64,000 bases of DNA from Paraburkholderia acidicola (GCF_002362315.1 NZ_MTZV01000006.1:558001-622000), one strand, 5' to 3'; shown: positions 33,316 to 42,789, counted from the first letter of the stretch. Made by a program: numbers and translations. Notes: generated by a model from the sequence alone, not told the origin.

Positions 33316-35274
33316 TTACGCGTTGTCCGACCCGTTGTGAGTCAATGATTTCGTCAATTCTCCCGCTTTCAACGAACTCATCAAGGACATCAGCGTAGTC
33401 AGTGCGTTGCCGTCGTTGCCGCCGCCAAGCTGAATTTGCGGTACGAGCGGCACCTTCGACGTTTCGAGCGCTTCAGCGAGCCGCAACATCACGGTCTGCA
33501 TCAACTGCTTGTCGGCGCCTTCGCCTTCGAGTGCTTCGGACTTCGCCTTGATCGCTGCCGCCTCGGCCTCGCCCACCGCCTTCACTGCGGAAGCACGCCC
33601 AGAGCCTTCCATCTCCTGACGGAATTTCTCGGCCTGCGCGAGCGCCTCGATTTCCTGACGACGCTTTTCAGCCGCTTTAACGCTAGCTGCGCCCTGGTTC
33701 TCCTTGATCGAAATATCGACCAGCGATCCCGTCAATTCCTTCTGCTTCGCAGCACGCTGTTCGGCTTCGTTAAGCTCGCGTTGCTTGTCGGCGGCGATCT
33801 GCTTCTGCGCAAACGTCTCGACCTGTTCGCGCGCAATCTGCCGGTCGCGCAACTGCGCCATGATGTTCTCGATCTGCGTGTCGCCCACCTGCGGCTTCGG
33901 CGTGCCGATCAGCACTTCTTCGAACTCCAGCGAATAGGCCTGGAAACGCTCGCGCATATCGTGCGATGCGTTGCCTTGCAACTCGCTGCGCGACTGAATC
34001 AGCTCGATGAAGGTCCGCGTTTGCGACACGTTCTTGAAGTACGACGACACCATCGGGTCGAGCGTCTGCTCGACGAGTTGCTCGACATTGCCGAAACGTT
34101 GCACCACCATCGGCGCCTTGCGGTAGTCGATATGAACCACGACCGACAGCGGCAACTGCGGCTCGAACGCATCCTTCGTGATCAGCGTGATCTCGCGCAG
34201 ATTCGAATCGAAGCTCGAACCGCTTTCGCCTGCTTTCCACATCAAGACGAAGTTCGTGGTCGGGACCAGTTCGATCTTGCCGGCGTAGGTGTTGAACGCA
34301 TACTTGCCCGGCATCAGCGGATCGCGCCACACACCGCGGCAACCGCTCTCGACGAGTTCGCCGTGGCTGTATTCGGTGCCCGACAGGTCTTCGCCGCGGC
34401 GCCCCGTGTACGAGACGACCACACCCACAAAGCCGACCGGGATCACCGTCTTCTTGATGAACTCGACAGTCGCAAAGAGACGGTTGATGTAGTACGTGCC
34501 TTCGACCAGGCTGCGCTCCTGACGCCCACGCCGACCACCGGCCGCGAGAAACTTCTCGGGCTCCTGAAACGCGTTGTGCACGTCGCCGACATCGGGTGCG
34601 AGCAGTTCGTCTTTCTGCAGTCCTGGACCGTCCTGCACGGTAACGATGGCAAGCTGATCGGAGTCATGCGCGCCGGCCATTTCCTTGATGACCACCGGCT
34701 TGAATGCAGCGCGTTCATCGAGCAGATCGCGCATCTTGCCGTAATAGCCCTTCTCCTGCGCATCGAGCGACAGCGAATACGTCGCTTCTTCGGTCATCAC
34801 AACGAACAGCGCGGGATTCAGAATGTGCGTACCTTCGCGCAGCACTTTACGTTGCGGACCTTTCTGGCCGCCGTGTTCGAGGAACCCGCGGACATCGCGG
34901 AAGTCATCGACGGTTCCATTGCTCGCAAGCGTCTGGCTCGCGGGCAAATCGACGCCGTCGCGTGCGAAGACATAACCGATCTTGCCCTGCGTCACCGACA
35001 CCATCGGGCGGATATGCACACGATACTGAAACGGTGCAAAGAAATGGAACCCGCCGCGTCGCAGATCGGGTTGAAAACCGGCTTCCCCATGCAGCGCCAG
35101 CAGACCGATCTTTACCGAACCACTTGAACTCCATAGTTTTTCGACGACAGCGATGCTGTCATTGGGCACGTAGCGGACAATACCCGCCGCCCGAAAAATC
35201 ATCCCCAGGACTACCAGCACCAGAACGACGACAAGTGCGCTCCAGAGCCATACTGCATGCGGAAACTCGATCAT
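33316..35274 (-). CDS. SPFH/band 7 (flotillin-like) membrane protein
   Basis: A 652-residue protein with a single N-terminal membrane helix (about residues 8-31, WLWSALVVVLVLVVLGMIF) followed by a long SPFH/band 7 region and a charged Ala/Glu/Lys-rich coiled-coil segment at about 470-590 (REQVETFAQKQIAADKQREL, AAEKRRQEIEALAQAEKFRQ). The end is a Gly/Asn-rich stretch and LMSLMSSLKAGEL. It is larger than ordinary bacterial flotillins such as YqiK/FloT (about 510-560 residues) because the SPFH part is extended. Such proteins oligomerise at the membrane and organise lipid microdomains or protease complexes. There is no NfeD partner beside it. The ATG at 35274 directly precedes the membrane helix. 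Confidence 0.85.
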   Translation of the reverse strand: MIEFPHAVWLWSALVVVLVLVVLGMIFRAAGIVRYVPNDSIAVVEKLWSSSGSVKIGLLALHGEAGFQPDLRRGGFHFFAPFQYRVHIRPMVSVTQGKIGYVFARDGVDLPASQTLASNGTVDDFRDVRGFLEHGGQKGPQRKVLREGTHILNPALFVVMTEEATYSLSLDAQEKGYYGKMRDLLDERAAFKPVVIKEMAGAHDSDQLAIVTVQDGPGLQKDELLAPDVGDVHNAFQEPEKFLAAGGRRGRQERSLVEGTYYINRLFATVEFIKKTVIPVGFVGVVVSYTGRRGEDLSGTEYSHGELVESGCRGVWRDPLMPGKYAFNTYAGKIELVPTTNFVLMWKAGESGSSFDSNLREITLITKDAFEPQLPLSVVVHIDYRKAPMVVQRFGNVEQLVEQTLDPMVSSYFKNVSQTRTFIELIQSRSELQGNASHDMRERFQAYSLEFEEVLIGTPKPQVGDTQIENIMAQLRDRQIAREQVETFAQKQIAADKQRELNEAEQRAAKQKELTGSLVDISIKENQGAASVKAAEKRRQEIEALAQAEKFRQEMEGSGRASAVKAVGEAEAAAIKAKSEALEGEGADKQLMQTVMLRLAEALETSKVPLVPQIQLGGGNDGNALTTLMSLMSSLKAGELTKSLTHNGSDNA

Positions 35275-35479
35275 TTTTTTCGCCTTTAAGTTCTAGTTAT
35301 CGCATGCGCATTTTACTCCTTTGATTTTCGCAGCGTAGGTCGACGATCGAATCTGGAAGGGTGCTTCTACAACGCGTTATAGCCTTGCGAAAATCAGGGC
35401 ATGGTGTAGTCGTTGCAAGCGGATCGCGGTTAGTGTCGGAAACGTGACGCCCGCTAGTGACGTTCGTTCGTAATGTCCG

Positions 35480-36463
35480 TTAGTAACGCACATCAATTAC
35501 AACCGAGTCTGTATAAGTCCCAACCGGAGGAATCTCTTGATCCGCGTAGATGGCCGCACGAAATGGAAACTGCTGTGCTGATAAGCCATCTGCAGAACTC
35601 ACGCTGCGGACACGATTCGTGTCTTCCCCCCAGACCGTGGCACCACGACCGTTGAAGATGTCATATTGCAGGCGACCACCGCCACTACTCGCCATCTGCC
35701 GACGGCCATTTGCGGCGGGGAAACTGCCACTACTCACCCCCACGGTATAGGTAAGACCCTTTGTGCACGTCACACCGATGCCACCTGTCACCGGAGAGAA
35801 ACTGGCAGGATCTGGCGCGGCTCCAAAGCTTATGTCTCGCGCGGCGATTGTGCAGTCGTTGGTTACGACCAATGTCAGCAAGAAGGCAGAGGCTCCGGAC
35901 CCCCTATCGAAACGTGAGCACGAAACGCCGGGTAAAGAACTTCTTGTGCAATAACGCCAGTTCCAGTTAATAGTAATTGTGTCGGTGTAGGTCCCAGCCG
36001 CGACATTCGCTCCCGGCGTGGTCCGAAAATATAATGGGGGTGACAGCGACGCCCCGCCAAAAAGACTGAGCGTGCTACGAAGGGGATCGGTCGCCCAGTT
36101 TACAGCTCTCCCAGAATTGACTGGAGTTCTTGCGTTCGCGTCGGCAAAGATCCGATAGGGTATGGTGTCACCCGTAGAACTCCTGACGCTCTCAGCATTC
36201 TGTGATGACAAGGTCATATTGATTTCATTTGTGGATAAAAGAGGCGCCGCAACACCCGTACCATCACAGGTTAAACCGCTGTTAATCGTTGAGCCGGACT
36301 GCTGCGCAGTTCTCACGGTAAAGGACGTCGGCGTTCCGAATGAAGCATCAGTGGGGGTTACGACAGAACACTGAGCCTGCGCATCAAACGAGTGAAAGCA
36401 GAGAAACAGACTCGTAGTTCCTGCCGTGATGCAGCACTTCAAGCGTCGACTAAACGTATTCAT
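35480..36463 (-). CDS. Csu-type pilus tip adhesin with two spore-coat-U domains (CsuE-like)
   Basis: A 327-residue exported protein with a signal peptide (MNTFSRRLKCCITAGTTSLF..., ending AQAQC). Two spore coat protein U (SCPU) domains follow: CSVVTPTDASFGTPTS...GTYTDTITINWNW at about 32-170, and CTIAARDISFGAAPDPAS...GTYTDSVVIDVRY at about 200-327. Doubled SCPU subunits are the tip adhesins of archaic chaperone-usher pili such as CsuE of Acinetobacter. It is the last gene of the six-gene operon and its start (ATG 36463, after GAGAGAG) lies 11 bases past the usher stop codon. Base composition is a little lower in GC than the neighbours. The tip role is inferred from domain number and operon order. 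Confidence 0.88.
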   Translation of the reverse strand: MNTFSRRLKCCITAGTTSLFLCFHSFDAQAQCSVVTPTDASFGTPTSFTVRTAQQSGSTINSGLTCDGTGVAAPLLSTNEINMTLSSQNAESVRSSTGDTIPYRIFADANARTPVNSGRAVNWATDPLRSTLSLFGGASLSPPLYFRTTPGANVAAGTYTDTITINWNWRYCTRSSLPGVSCSRFDRGSGASAFLLTLVVTNDCTIAARDISFGAAPDPASFSPVTGGIGVTCTKGLTYTVGVSSGSFPAANGRRQMASSGGGRLQYDIFNGRGATVWGEDTNRVRSVSSADGLSAQQFPFRAAIYADQEIPPVGTYTDSVVIDVRY

Positions 36464-36474
36464 CTCTCTCTCCC

Positions 36475-38880
36475 TCATTCGCTGCAAACCAGCGGACCCA
36501 CACGACTCATCTCGGCAGCATCCCTATCCACCTGGAACGCAGCGCGACATTCGCGACCATCCGTCGTCGTGACGCGCAGATGATTCAACGTCGACAGGTT
36601 CGCGAAATAAGTCTCACCATTCCACCCGACCAGCGAGGTCTGGTTACTCTCTTCATGCACGACACGCGCGCCCACCTTCAATGGCTTGCCCGTACTGTCA
36701 ACCAGCATGATTCGCGCAGAAATAATCTTCTCTATCGGAAACGTGACAAGCGCGCCGCTACGGTTACGCACCGCGACACGTCGTTCGACGACCGGCACCT
36801 GCATATTGCCCGGCAAGCCGAGAGGATCGATCTCATACTTGGCCGCATAGAAAGATGGCGCCCACGGCACCAGCAGATGCCCCGTGCGATCCGTCGTGCC
36901 TACGAGCTGGTTCTCGTAGCGCACGGGGATATCTCTCTGGCCCTGCGTACTGACGAGCACGAACGCGTCGTCCACGCGGTTCGCGGGCAACACCCTGCCG
37001 TCCATCATGACGAGCGAACCTTGTACCTCAGCCCAGCGCGTATACGACTGGCCTGCACGTACGCCGTACGCACCGCCTTGCGCCTGGAAGTAGCGATTGC
37101 GCCACGTCGCGTCCGCCTGCTGGTAGTGGGAACTGCCCCCCGCGTAGGCAAGATTCCAGCCGAACCCGCCATCGCTCGGGACGTTGCGGCTGTATTGCAC
37201 ACGCTCGCTCCATCGACGGTTCTCATCGCGTGCAAGGCCGGCCGTGACCGCACCTTGATTGCCGAGTGGCAAGATCAGTTGTGCCTGCGCGGCGATACCC
37301 TGATTGCCGATCGTCCTGTTGACCGATGCGTACAACGTCGCCCGGCCCAGGATCGGCCGCGAGTGCGACAGGTTCACGATCCGCGTGCGCGCGCCATGGG
37401 CGCCACGCACATCGAAGTAGCCTGAACCGAGCGTGCCGCCGACTGCACCGAGATTCAGTGCGCCGGTCGCCTGCGTGCTCTGGCGCACGAGCCCGTACGT
37501 TGTGTTCGACGGCAGATCGTAGACCGACAGATCGCCGTAGCCCGCGGTGCGCAGGACCCGTTGCAGCGCGACGCTGAAGTACTGCGACGCGTAGCTGTAG
37601 CCGAGCGCGTACTGCTGGCCCGACGAACCATCGAGACTGCTTTGCGTCGCGGCGACGTTGAATACGCCAAACAACCCGACACCGAGATCGAAGCCGAGCC
37701 CGCCAAGCGCAAACCGCTCGCCGCCTTCTGCATGTCCATCGACGGTCAGATAGTCGGTCAGACCGTAGCGTGCCGTCCCCGACGCAGCGAATTTGCCGTA
37801 CGAGAACGACTGCATGCCGTAACCGCGGCGCACTGCACCGACGGATAGCGAGTAGTCCGACAGCCCCTTCTGCAACAGCGTATTGGCCACGTAAAACTGC
37901 ACCGTGGTGGCGACCTGGCGGCCGAGCGCATCGGTCGTGACGACACTCGCTTCGCCCGCGCCGTTGATAAACGGTACGTTGTTCAGCGTGAATGGCCCCG
38001 GATTGACCTGGCCCGAGGTCGCCTTGCTCCCGTTGATAAACAGGTCCACCGCAGTCGGCACCGCCGCCTGTCCGGAGAACTGCGGCAGCGGATAGGTGAC
38101 GATGTCGGGGCGCACCGTGAAGTCGCGTTCCACCGACACACCACCCAACCGCACCGCGCTGCTCCACGACAGCGCTCCGGTAATCAGGTCGCCCGCCGTA
38201 TAGGAGAGCATGCGGTCCTGATCCGAGTAGCGCCAGAAGGTGTCGTAGCGCAGATAGCGATTGCTCGTCGAGCCATCATGAGCGCCAGAATCGCGCCGGT
38301 AGACACCGGTGTTGACGAGCGTTCCCCACCGGTCGAACAGCCGCTGCTCGGTCCATGCGGAGGTGGAGCTCGGGCCGAGTGTCGGCGACGCGGCATAGAC
38401 GTCATAGTTGAACAACATGCCGAGACTGACCGCAGCGGGCGTACGATCGTACAGCCGTCCCTGACCGACCGACTGTTGCGGCAACCAGTCGGGCGGTACG
38501 GTCAGCTTCAAACGCTGCCCGATGCTGTCGTACTCCACCTCTACGCCGTCGAGGTTGCTCAGGTCGACCAGTTCGTCCGGGGCTGAACCCGTGCGAACCG
38601 ACACCGCTGCGAGATCGCGCGAGTACGCCTGGTAAACACCGTCCCGATAGCGCACCGGTACCACATGCCCGGTCGACAATTCGTTGACGACGAGCTCCAG
38701 GTAGAGCGTGCCGCTCTTTATCGGGTTGTTCGCAGACGGCGGTGCTTCTTCCAGGCGACTGACAGGCATCGTCGATTCGGCCGCGTGTGCGCTACCCGCG
38801 GCGGCAAACACCATCTTCATCGACCATATCGCCGCACACCGGGGTAGCTTCCATCGGGCTTGCTGGTCGTTGTATCGCAT
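36475..38880 (-). CDS. Outer-membrane usher of an archaic (Csu-type) chaperone-usher pilus (CsuD-like)
   Basis: An 801-residue usher. After the N-terminal export segment, residues about 45-150 form the usher N-domain (YLELVVNELSTGHVVPVRYRDG). The central part is a long beta-barrel with the plug region, GQAAVPTAVDLFINGSKATS and TTDALGRQVATTVQFYVA. The C-terminal part has the plug-like and C-domain beta segments (ISARIMLVDSTGKPLKVGARV). The barrel sits in the outer membrane and secretes and polymerises the SCPU subunits. The start at 38880 follows GGGAGGG. The N-terminus, MRYNDQQARWKLPRCAAIWS, makes a modest signal peptide ending SAHA-AES. Gene order chaperone-usher-tip matches csuC-D-E. Confidence 0.92.
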   Translation of the reverse strand: MRYNDQQARWKLPRCAAIWSMKMVFAAAGSAHAAESTMPVSRLEEAPPSANNPIKSGTLYLELVVNELSTGHVVPVRYRDGVYQAYSRDLAAVSVRTGSAPDELVDLSNLDGVEVEYDSIGQRLKLTVPPDWLPQQSVGQGRLYDRTPAAVSLGMLFNYDVYAASPTLGPSSTSAWTEQRLFDRWGTLVNTGVYRRDSGAHDGSTSNRYLRYDTFWRYSDQDRMLSYTAGDLITGALSWSSAVRLGGVSVERDFTVRPDIVTYPLPQFSGQAAVPTAVDLFINGSKATSGQVNPGPFTLNNVPFINGAGEASVVTTDALGRQVATTVQFYVANTLLQKGLSDYSLSVGAVRRGYGMQSFSYGKFAASGTARYGLTDYLTVDGHAEGGERFALGGLGFDLGVGLFGVFNVAATQSSLDGSSGQQYALGYSYASQYFSVALQRVLRTAGYGDLSVYDLPSNTTYGLVRQSTQATGALNLGAVGGTLGSGYFDVRGAHGARTRIVNLSHSRPILGRATLYASVNRTIGNQGIAAQAQLILPLGNQGAVTAGLARDENRRWSERVQYSRNVPSDGGFGWNLAYAGGSSHYQQADATWRNRYFQAQGGAYGVRAGQSYTRWAEVQGSLVMMDGRVLPANRVDDAFVLVSTQGQRDIPVRYENQLVGTTDRTGHLLVPWAPSFYAAKYEIDPLGLPGNMQVPVVERRVAVRNRSGALVTFPIEKIISARIMLVDSTGKPLKVGARVVHEESNQTSLVGWNGETYFANLSTLNHLRVTTTDGRECRAAFQVDRDAAEMSRVGPLVCSE

Positions 38881-38916
38881 CTGGAACCCTCCCGTCGCCA
38901 TATAGTTTGATGAGGC

Positions 38917-39759
38917 TTACTGGTTTGTATTGACGGGAGCCGGTTCTATCTCGACGTCGGCCTTGCCGTTGACCGTCAGAATCAATTTCGGCTTCGTCTC
39001 TAGCCTGACGGTGTCGGGTAGCGGCCAACGCATCTGCGCACCGGCAAGCACATAGCCCAGCAGTCCGTTGGCGAATTCGACACGTGAACCGTTTGTATCG
39101 AAGGCCACCTGCGTGATTCGCGCGTGCACGGGGCCGTGGTTCGACAGCACCAGCCAGCGCTTGCTGCCTTCACTCACGACATGCCAGTGCAGTAGCGGCC
39201 GCCCCGCCGTGGCGGCATCGCGGCGCTTCCTGGAATCTTCCTTGAGCCACAAACCGTCGCCGTAGACGAACAGCGGTATCGAGTAGTGCATCTGGAACTT
39301 CACGCCCAGCGACGCCACGGTGGATGGCGTCGCCGCGTCTTCATCCGGTTGTGGAATTTCATCGATGAGCACGCGATAGGCTTCTTCGGTACCGGGCGCG
39401 ACGTCCGCAAGACGGGTCAAACGAATCAACTGACGCTTGCCCGGCGGCACCGTTGCCATCGGCGGGCTGCCGGCAACACGATCCTGGTCCTCGTCATAGA
39501 TCTCCTTGCCGTCCGCTTCGCGCCAGCCGAGCACCCGCACCTGCAGCGTGACCGGCTTGTTGTCGCGGTTTTCGAGCCATAGCGCGGCCGCACGTTGATC
39601 GCTTTCGATAACGGGATCGATCGGCCAGATCATCACGGACGTCGCCGCACACACGTGCAGGCTGGTGAACGATACGATTGCCGTTGCGAGTGCCAGCCAT
39701 GCGCTGCGCCTCGCACGCGTGCGGCACAACGAAACGCTCATTGTTATGGGTGAATTCAT
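38917..39759 (-). CDS. Periplasmic pilus chaperone (PapD-like, Csu type; CsuC-like)
   Basis: A 280-residue exported chaperone. A signal peptide covers about residues 1-39 (ending HVCA-ATS). Then comes the first immunoglobulin-like domain, with VMIWPIDPVIESDQRAAALW, NRDNKPVTLQVRVLGW and the conserved PPGKRQLIRLTR strand whose Arg/Lys residues anchor the subunit C-terminus. The second domain includes LHWHVVSEGSKRWLVLSNHG. Its job is donor-strand complementation of the SCPU subunits in the periplasm and delivery to the usher. It starts at 39759 after AGGAAT, and its stop lies 36 bases before the usher start. Archaic-type chaperones have longer F1-G1 regions than PapD, in keeping with the length here. 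Confidence 0.92.
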   Translation of the reverse strand: MNSPITMSVSLCRTRARRSAWLALATAIVSFTSLHVCAATSVMIWPIDPVIESDQRAAALWLENRDNKPVTLQVRVLGWREADGKEIYDEDQDRVAGSPPMATVPPGKRQLIRLTRLADVAPGTEEAYRVLIDEIPQPDEDAATPSTVASLGVKFQMHYSIPLFVYGDGLWLKEDSRKRRDAATAGRPLLHWHVVSEGSKRWLVLSNHGPVHARITQVAFDTNGSRVEFANGLLGYVLAGAQMRWPLPDTVRLETKPKLILTVNGKADVEIEPAPVNTNQ

Positions 39760-39777
39760 GCTGGATTCCTGAGCGTT

Positions 39778-40269
39778 TTAGTAACTCAAAGTGATTTGCA
39801 CGGTGTCCGTGTAGGTACCTGCAGGCACGGCGCCACCAGGCAGCGTCAGCGCACCGAATACCTGCCCTCGCGGTACCGGCTGCCCGATCCCGATCGCCTG
39901 CGTGCGAGCGGCGTCGGAAAAAAGCTGGTACGCGATTCGCGCGCCGCCGTTCGCCAGATTGCGTTGTGTGTTGCGCGCATCGGGATTGGCTCCGCCGTCG
40001 ATCCGCATCGTCACTGGCAGGCCCCTCGTGCATGCGATCTGGACCTCACTACCATTGAACAGGGCCGTTACCCGTTCTCTTGAGACCGCGGGATGGGTGC
40101 CGAAATTGAACCTGCCGAAGTCAATGTTATTGGTCGGGCCTCCTCCCACCACGCTACAACCCGGGACGATCTCGGCGCTTACCGTCAAGTTATGGGTTGT
40201 CTGTGCGTGACCCGAGGCAGGCAGCACGGCAATGCCCAGCAGAAATGCCCCACAGCGAATGATTTTCAT
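39778..40269 (-). CDS. Spore-coat-U domain pilus subunit (CsuB-like)
   Basis: A 163-residue protein with a Sec signal peptide (MKIIRCGAFLLGIAVLPASGHA) and one SCPU domain: CSVVGGGPTNNIDFGRFNFG near the start, a Cys in VQIACTRG, and the C-terminal GTYTDTVQITLSY typical of Csu subunits. It is probably a minor pilus component or adaptor secreted through the chaperone-usher pathway. The start at 40269 is chosen to give the signal peptide; the ribosome-binding site is weak. It lies 18 bases upstream of the chaperone gene. Confidence 0.85.
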   Translation of the reverse strand: MKIIRCGAFLLGIAVLPASGHAQTTHNLTVSAEIVPGCSVVGGGPTNNIDFGRFNFGTHPAVSRERVTALFNGSEVQIACTRGLPVTMRIDGGANPDARNTQRNLANGGARIAYQLFSDAARTQAIGIGQPVPRGQVFGALTLPGGAVPAGTYTDTVQITLSY

Positions 40270-40345
40270 GAAGATCACGAGCAGAGGTTGGTCCTGCGGC
40301 TCACAAGCCAGCCGCAGGACCGAACCGGTTAAAAGCGGCTTGTGC

Positions 40346-40903
40346 TTACCAGCCGAGCGTGACGCCCAGCACGTCGGTATAGGTGCCCGCAGCAAGCGCT
40401 GAGGAACTCGTTTTGCTCGCCACACCAAACACCGGTATCGGGAATGCGCTGCCCGGAGTCGGAACCCTGACAGCCTGCTCCGCGCCCACCTGGTACTGCC
40501 GTGAATTCAGGTTGTCCGCGTACACCTCATAGGGGACAAAGTTCGTGCCGTTTGTGAGTGCGCGCGACCCGTTGCCGATACCCGCTCCCGCGCCGCCGTT
40601 CTGCCCCGCATCGACCGTTACGTTCACGGTCGTAATATCCGGCGAGCAGGTCACCTGAGTGGAATTCGGCCCTCTACCTGTCGTGGCATTCAGCGAGCCG
40701 GTGAAACCACTTGGCTGCGTGCCGAAATCGAGCGTGCCCCAGTTGGTCTCGCCGACCGAACCGCGGCCCGAGTCGATCGCACATCCGCTCGTCAGCACGA
40801 GCGTCGAGTTGATTACGCCCCTGAGGGGATTGGTCTGCGCGTGCACACCTGCGCAGAGCGACGCGCAGGCGAAAGCCGCCCACACTTTCCTGTGAGTTTT
40901 CAT
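40346..40903 (-). CDS. Spore-coat-U domain pilus subunit (CsuA-like)
   Basis: A 185-residue exported subunit. The signal peptide ends GVHA-QTN. The SCPU domain runs from STLVLTSGCAIDSG, through WGTLDFGTQPSG and TQVTCSPDITTV, to GTYTDVLGVTLGW at the C-terminus. Two cysteines are placed as in the other subunits, suggesting one disulfide. The start at 40903 follows AAGGAAG. It resembles the first gene product at 40956-41501 (shared DFGTQ motif and terminal LGITL-W/LGVTL-W), so the two are likely paralogues, one major rod subunit and one minor. Confidence 0.86.
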   Translation of the reverse strand: MKTHRKVWAAFACASLCAGVHAQTNPLRGVINSTLVLTSGCAIDSGRGSVGETNWGTLDFGTQPSGFTGSLNATTGRGPNSTQVTCSPDITTVNVTVDAGQNGGAGAGIGNGSRALTNGTNFVPYEVYADNLNSRQYQVGAEQAVRVPTPGSAFPIPVFGVASKTSSSALAAGTYTDVLGVTLGW

Positions 40904-40955
40904 GGTTACTTCCTTCTTGAGTAATAAAAGAAACGACCTGCCGTACTTACCTGCT

Positions 40956-41501
40956 TCACCAGTCGAGAGTGATGCCGAGTAAATCCTGATAATCCCCCGC
41001 CGGTATCGCCTCGTTGCGGCTGTTGACGACGCCGTACAACGGCAAGGTCACGCCGCGACCACGCCCGTCGATGACGAAGGTCTGCGGCAAAAGCGGTACG
41101 TACGGTTCGCTGCGCGCCGCATCGCGGTAGACGTTGTAGGGAATCTGGCCGACCAGGTGACCGAGTTCGTCGCGCTTGATGAGATAACGGGTTGACTGGT
41201 TGCCATTGCGGCCGCTATCAACTGACACCCTGAAGCCACTGACTTCCGGACTACAGATGATGTGCATGGCACCGTTAGATGTCGCCCTGCTGTCGGCGGT
41301 GAGGTAGTCCGACCAGAGCGGCCCTTGTGTGCCGAAGTCCAGCCGGCCGACATTCGCGCTGCCGACCAGGCCTGCGATTGCGCAGCCACGGTTGACCTGC
41401 AGACTCACCTGCATCGCGCCGGTCACCTGGCCTGATGGCATGGCCGTGAAAGGCCACGCGATCGCCACTCCCCCAATCATCTGCATGAATCGCTTACGCA
41501 T
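40956..41501 (-). CDS. Spore-coat-U domain pilus subunit (CsuA/B-like, first gene of operon)
   Basis: A 181-residue exported subunit starting MRKRFMQMIGGVAIAWPF, with a signal peptide followed by one SCPU domain: QVNRGCAIAGLVGSANVGRLDFG, IICSPEVSGFRV and the C-terminal AGDYQDLLGITLDW. The ATG at 41501 is chosen over an in-frame ATG 17 codons upstream because GGGAAA precedes it and the signal peptide then begins normally. Being first in the operon, as csuA/B is, it is the best candidate for the major rod subunit. The promoter should lie in the 284-base gap up to 41785. Confidence 0.86.
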   Translation of the reverse strand: MRKRFMQMIGGVAIAWPFTAMPSGQVTGAMQVSLQVNRGCAIAGLVGSANVGRLDFGTQGPLWSDYLTADSRATSNGAMHIICSPEVSGFRVSVDSGRNGNQSTRYLIKRDELGHLVGQIPYNVYRDAARSEPYVPLLPQTFVIDGRGRGVTLPLYGVVNSRNEAIPAGDYQDLLGITLDW

Positions 41502-41785
41502 GCTATTTCCCGTTGTGTTCGATGAACCCGCAACCTTCATCGGTTCGGGCACATGTCCGTGTGATTTTCTGGAAACCTGATAGATGTATAGGTAGGCGAA
41601 TTGCAGGCGATGTGAAGAAATGTCACTTACGATGTTTTATTTTTATCGTGACAGCGCGAGGTGCCGCTCATGCTCTGGAAGCCAGGCGGACCTCAGGATG
41701 AGCTCAATGAAATGAAGGCAAGCGGTAGCGCGCTCGCCAGGCCGCTCGTGAGTATCACGAGGGCAAGACTGAAACCGGGAATCAG

Positions 41786-42688
41786 CTAGAAGCGAAACAA
41801 CGCAGCGGGCGTCTCGACCAGCACTTGCCGCCGCTCCTCGGCATCGGGTAGCAACTGCTCCATGTAGGCGTAAGCAAGATCGTAATTGATCGACGACTCA
41901 TAGCCGGTATGCGGCCAGTCGCTACCCCACAGCAACCGGCGCGCGCCGAAGGTTTCGCGCAGCGCCTGCATCAACTGCAAGCCGGTTGCCTGCCAGCGCC
42001 CGGCTGTATCGTTGCGATAGGCGCCCGAAATCTTGACCCACACGCGCCCACTACCCGCCGTGGTGAGCAGATAGCGAAAGCCGGGATCCGCGGCGCCGAG
42101 CTTTGGATCGGGACGCCCGAAATGATCGATCGATACGTCGATACCTTCAGCTATTAATGGCGGTAACAAAGCCGGTAGCCGCCGCGCTTCCGCATGCAGT
42201 TCGATCTGCCAGCCCTGCTCGCGCAACCGCGGAAACAACGCCCGCCATGTCTGCGTCGAGAAATCGGGATCGGGATGATCGATCAGGTTCAGACGAATCC
42301 CGCACGTGCCCGCTTGCGACCATTCGGCGATCCGGTCGATATCGGTTGCCGGATCGAGCACGATAATGCCGCGCAGGCGCTGCGGATACTGCCTGAGCGC
42401 GGCCAGCAGATAGGTGTTGTCGGTACCGAGAAAGCTCGGTTGAATGAGCACACCGTTCGACACCCGGTGTGCATCGAGCATTGCAACGTAGCGCTCGAGC
42501 GGCGCATCGTAGCTGATCGAATAGCGGTGTCCCGCAACCATCGGCAGATTCTTCAGGAACACGTGAGCATGGGTATCGACGCCCGTGATGCGGCGCACCT
42601 CACCACCCTCCGTCGATGCACACCCTGCCAGGATCTGCGACGCAGCCAGACCGGCCAGCGCACCGTTGAACGACCGCCTTGAAACCAT
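41786..42688 (-). CDS. Tat-exported lipoprotein amidohydrolase (2-pyrone-4,6-dicarboxylate lactonase-like)
   Basis: A 300-residue TIM-barrel hydrolase of the amidohydrolase-2 family. Metal and active-site segments are visible: GVDTHAHVF at the first strand, ELHAEARRLP, SIDHFGRPDP, and LLWGSDWPHTGYES with the last catalytic Asp. This set matches the branch holding 2-pyrone-4,6-dicarboxylate hydrolase and related lactonases. The N-terminus MVSRRSFNGALAGLAASQ ending LAGC combines a twin-arginine motif with a lipobox, so it should be a Tat-exported lipoprotein; most relatives are cytoplasmic. It follows the lyase gene at 42790 in the same direction with a 101-base gap. Substrate unknown. Confidence 0.82.
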   Translation of the reverse strand: MVSRRSFNGALAGLAASQILAGCASTEGGEVRRITGVDTHAHVFLKNLPMVAGHRYSISYDAPLERYVAMLDAHRVSNGVLIQPSFLGTDNTYLLAALRQYPQRLRGIIVLDPATDIDRIAEWSQAGTCGIRLNLIDHPDPDFSTQTWRALFPRLREQGWQIELHAEARRLPALLPPLIAEGIDVSIDHFGRPDPKLGAADPGFRYLLTTAGSGRVWVKISGAYRNDTAGRWQATGLQLMQALRETFGARRLLWGSDWPHTGYESSINYDLAYAYMEQLLPDAEERRQVLVETPAALFRF

Positions 42689-42789
42689 CGTTGTCTCCGT
42701 TTTTTATGAGGCGGCGCAGTTCAGCACGTCGTCGGCACGCATGATGCGTGAGGCGCTCAGTCAGGCCGCGGTGCCCTCGCTGTGCCCTG

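Noticed and set aside
33436..35127. 563-residue open frame on the + strand
   Set aside because: It is antisense to the SPFH gene, whose membrane helix, coiled coil and conserved segments make it the real gene; the + frame has shadow-type composition.
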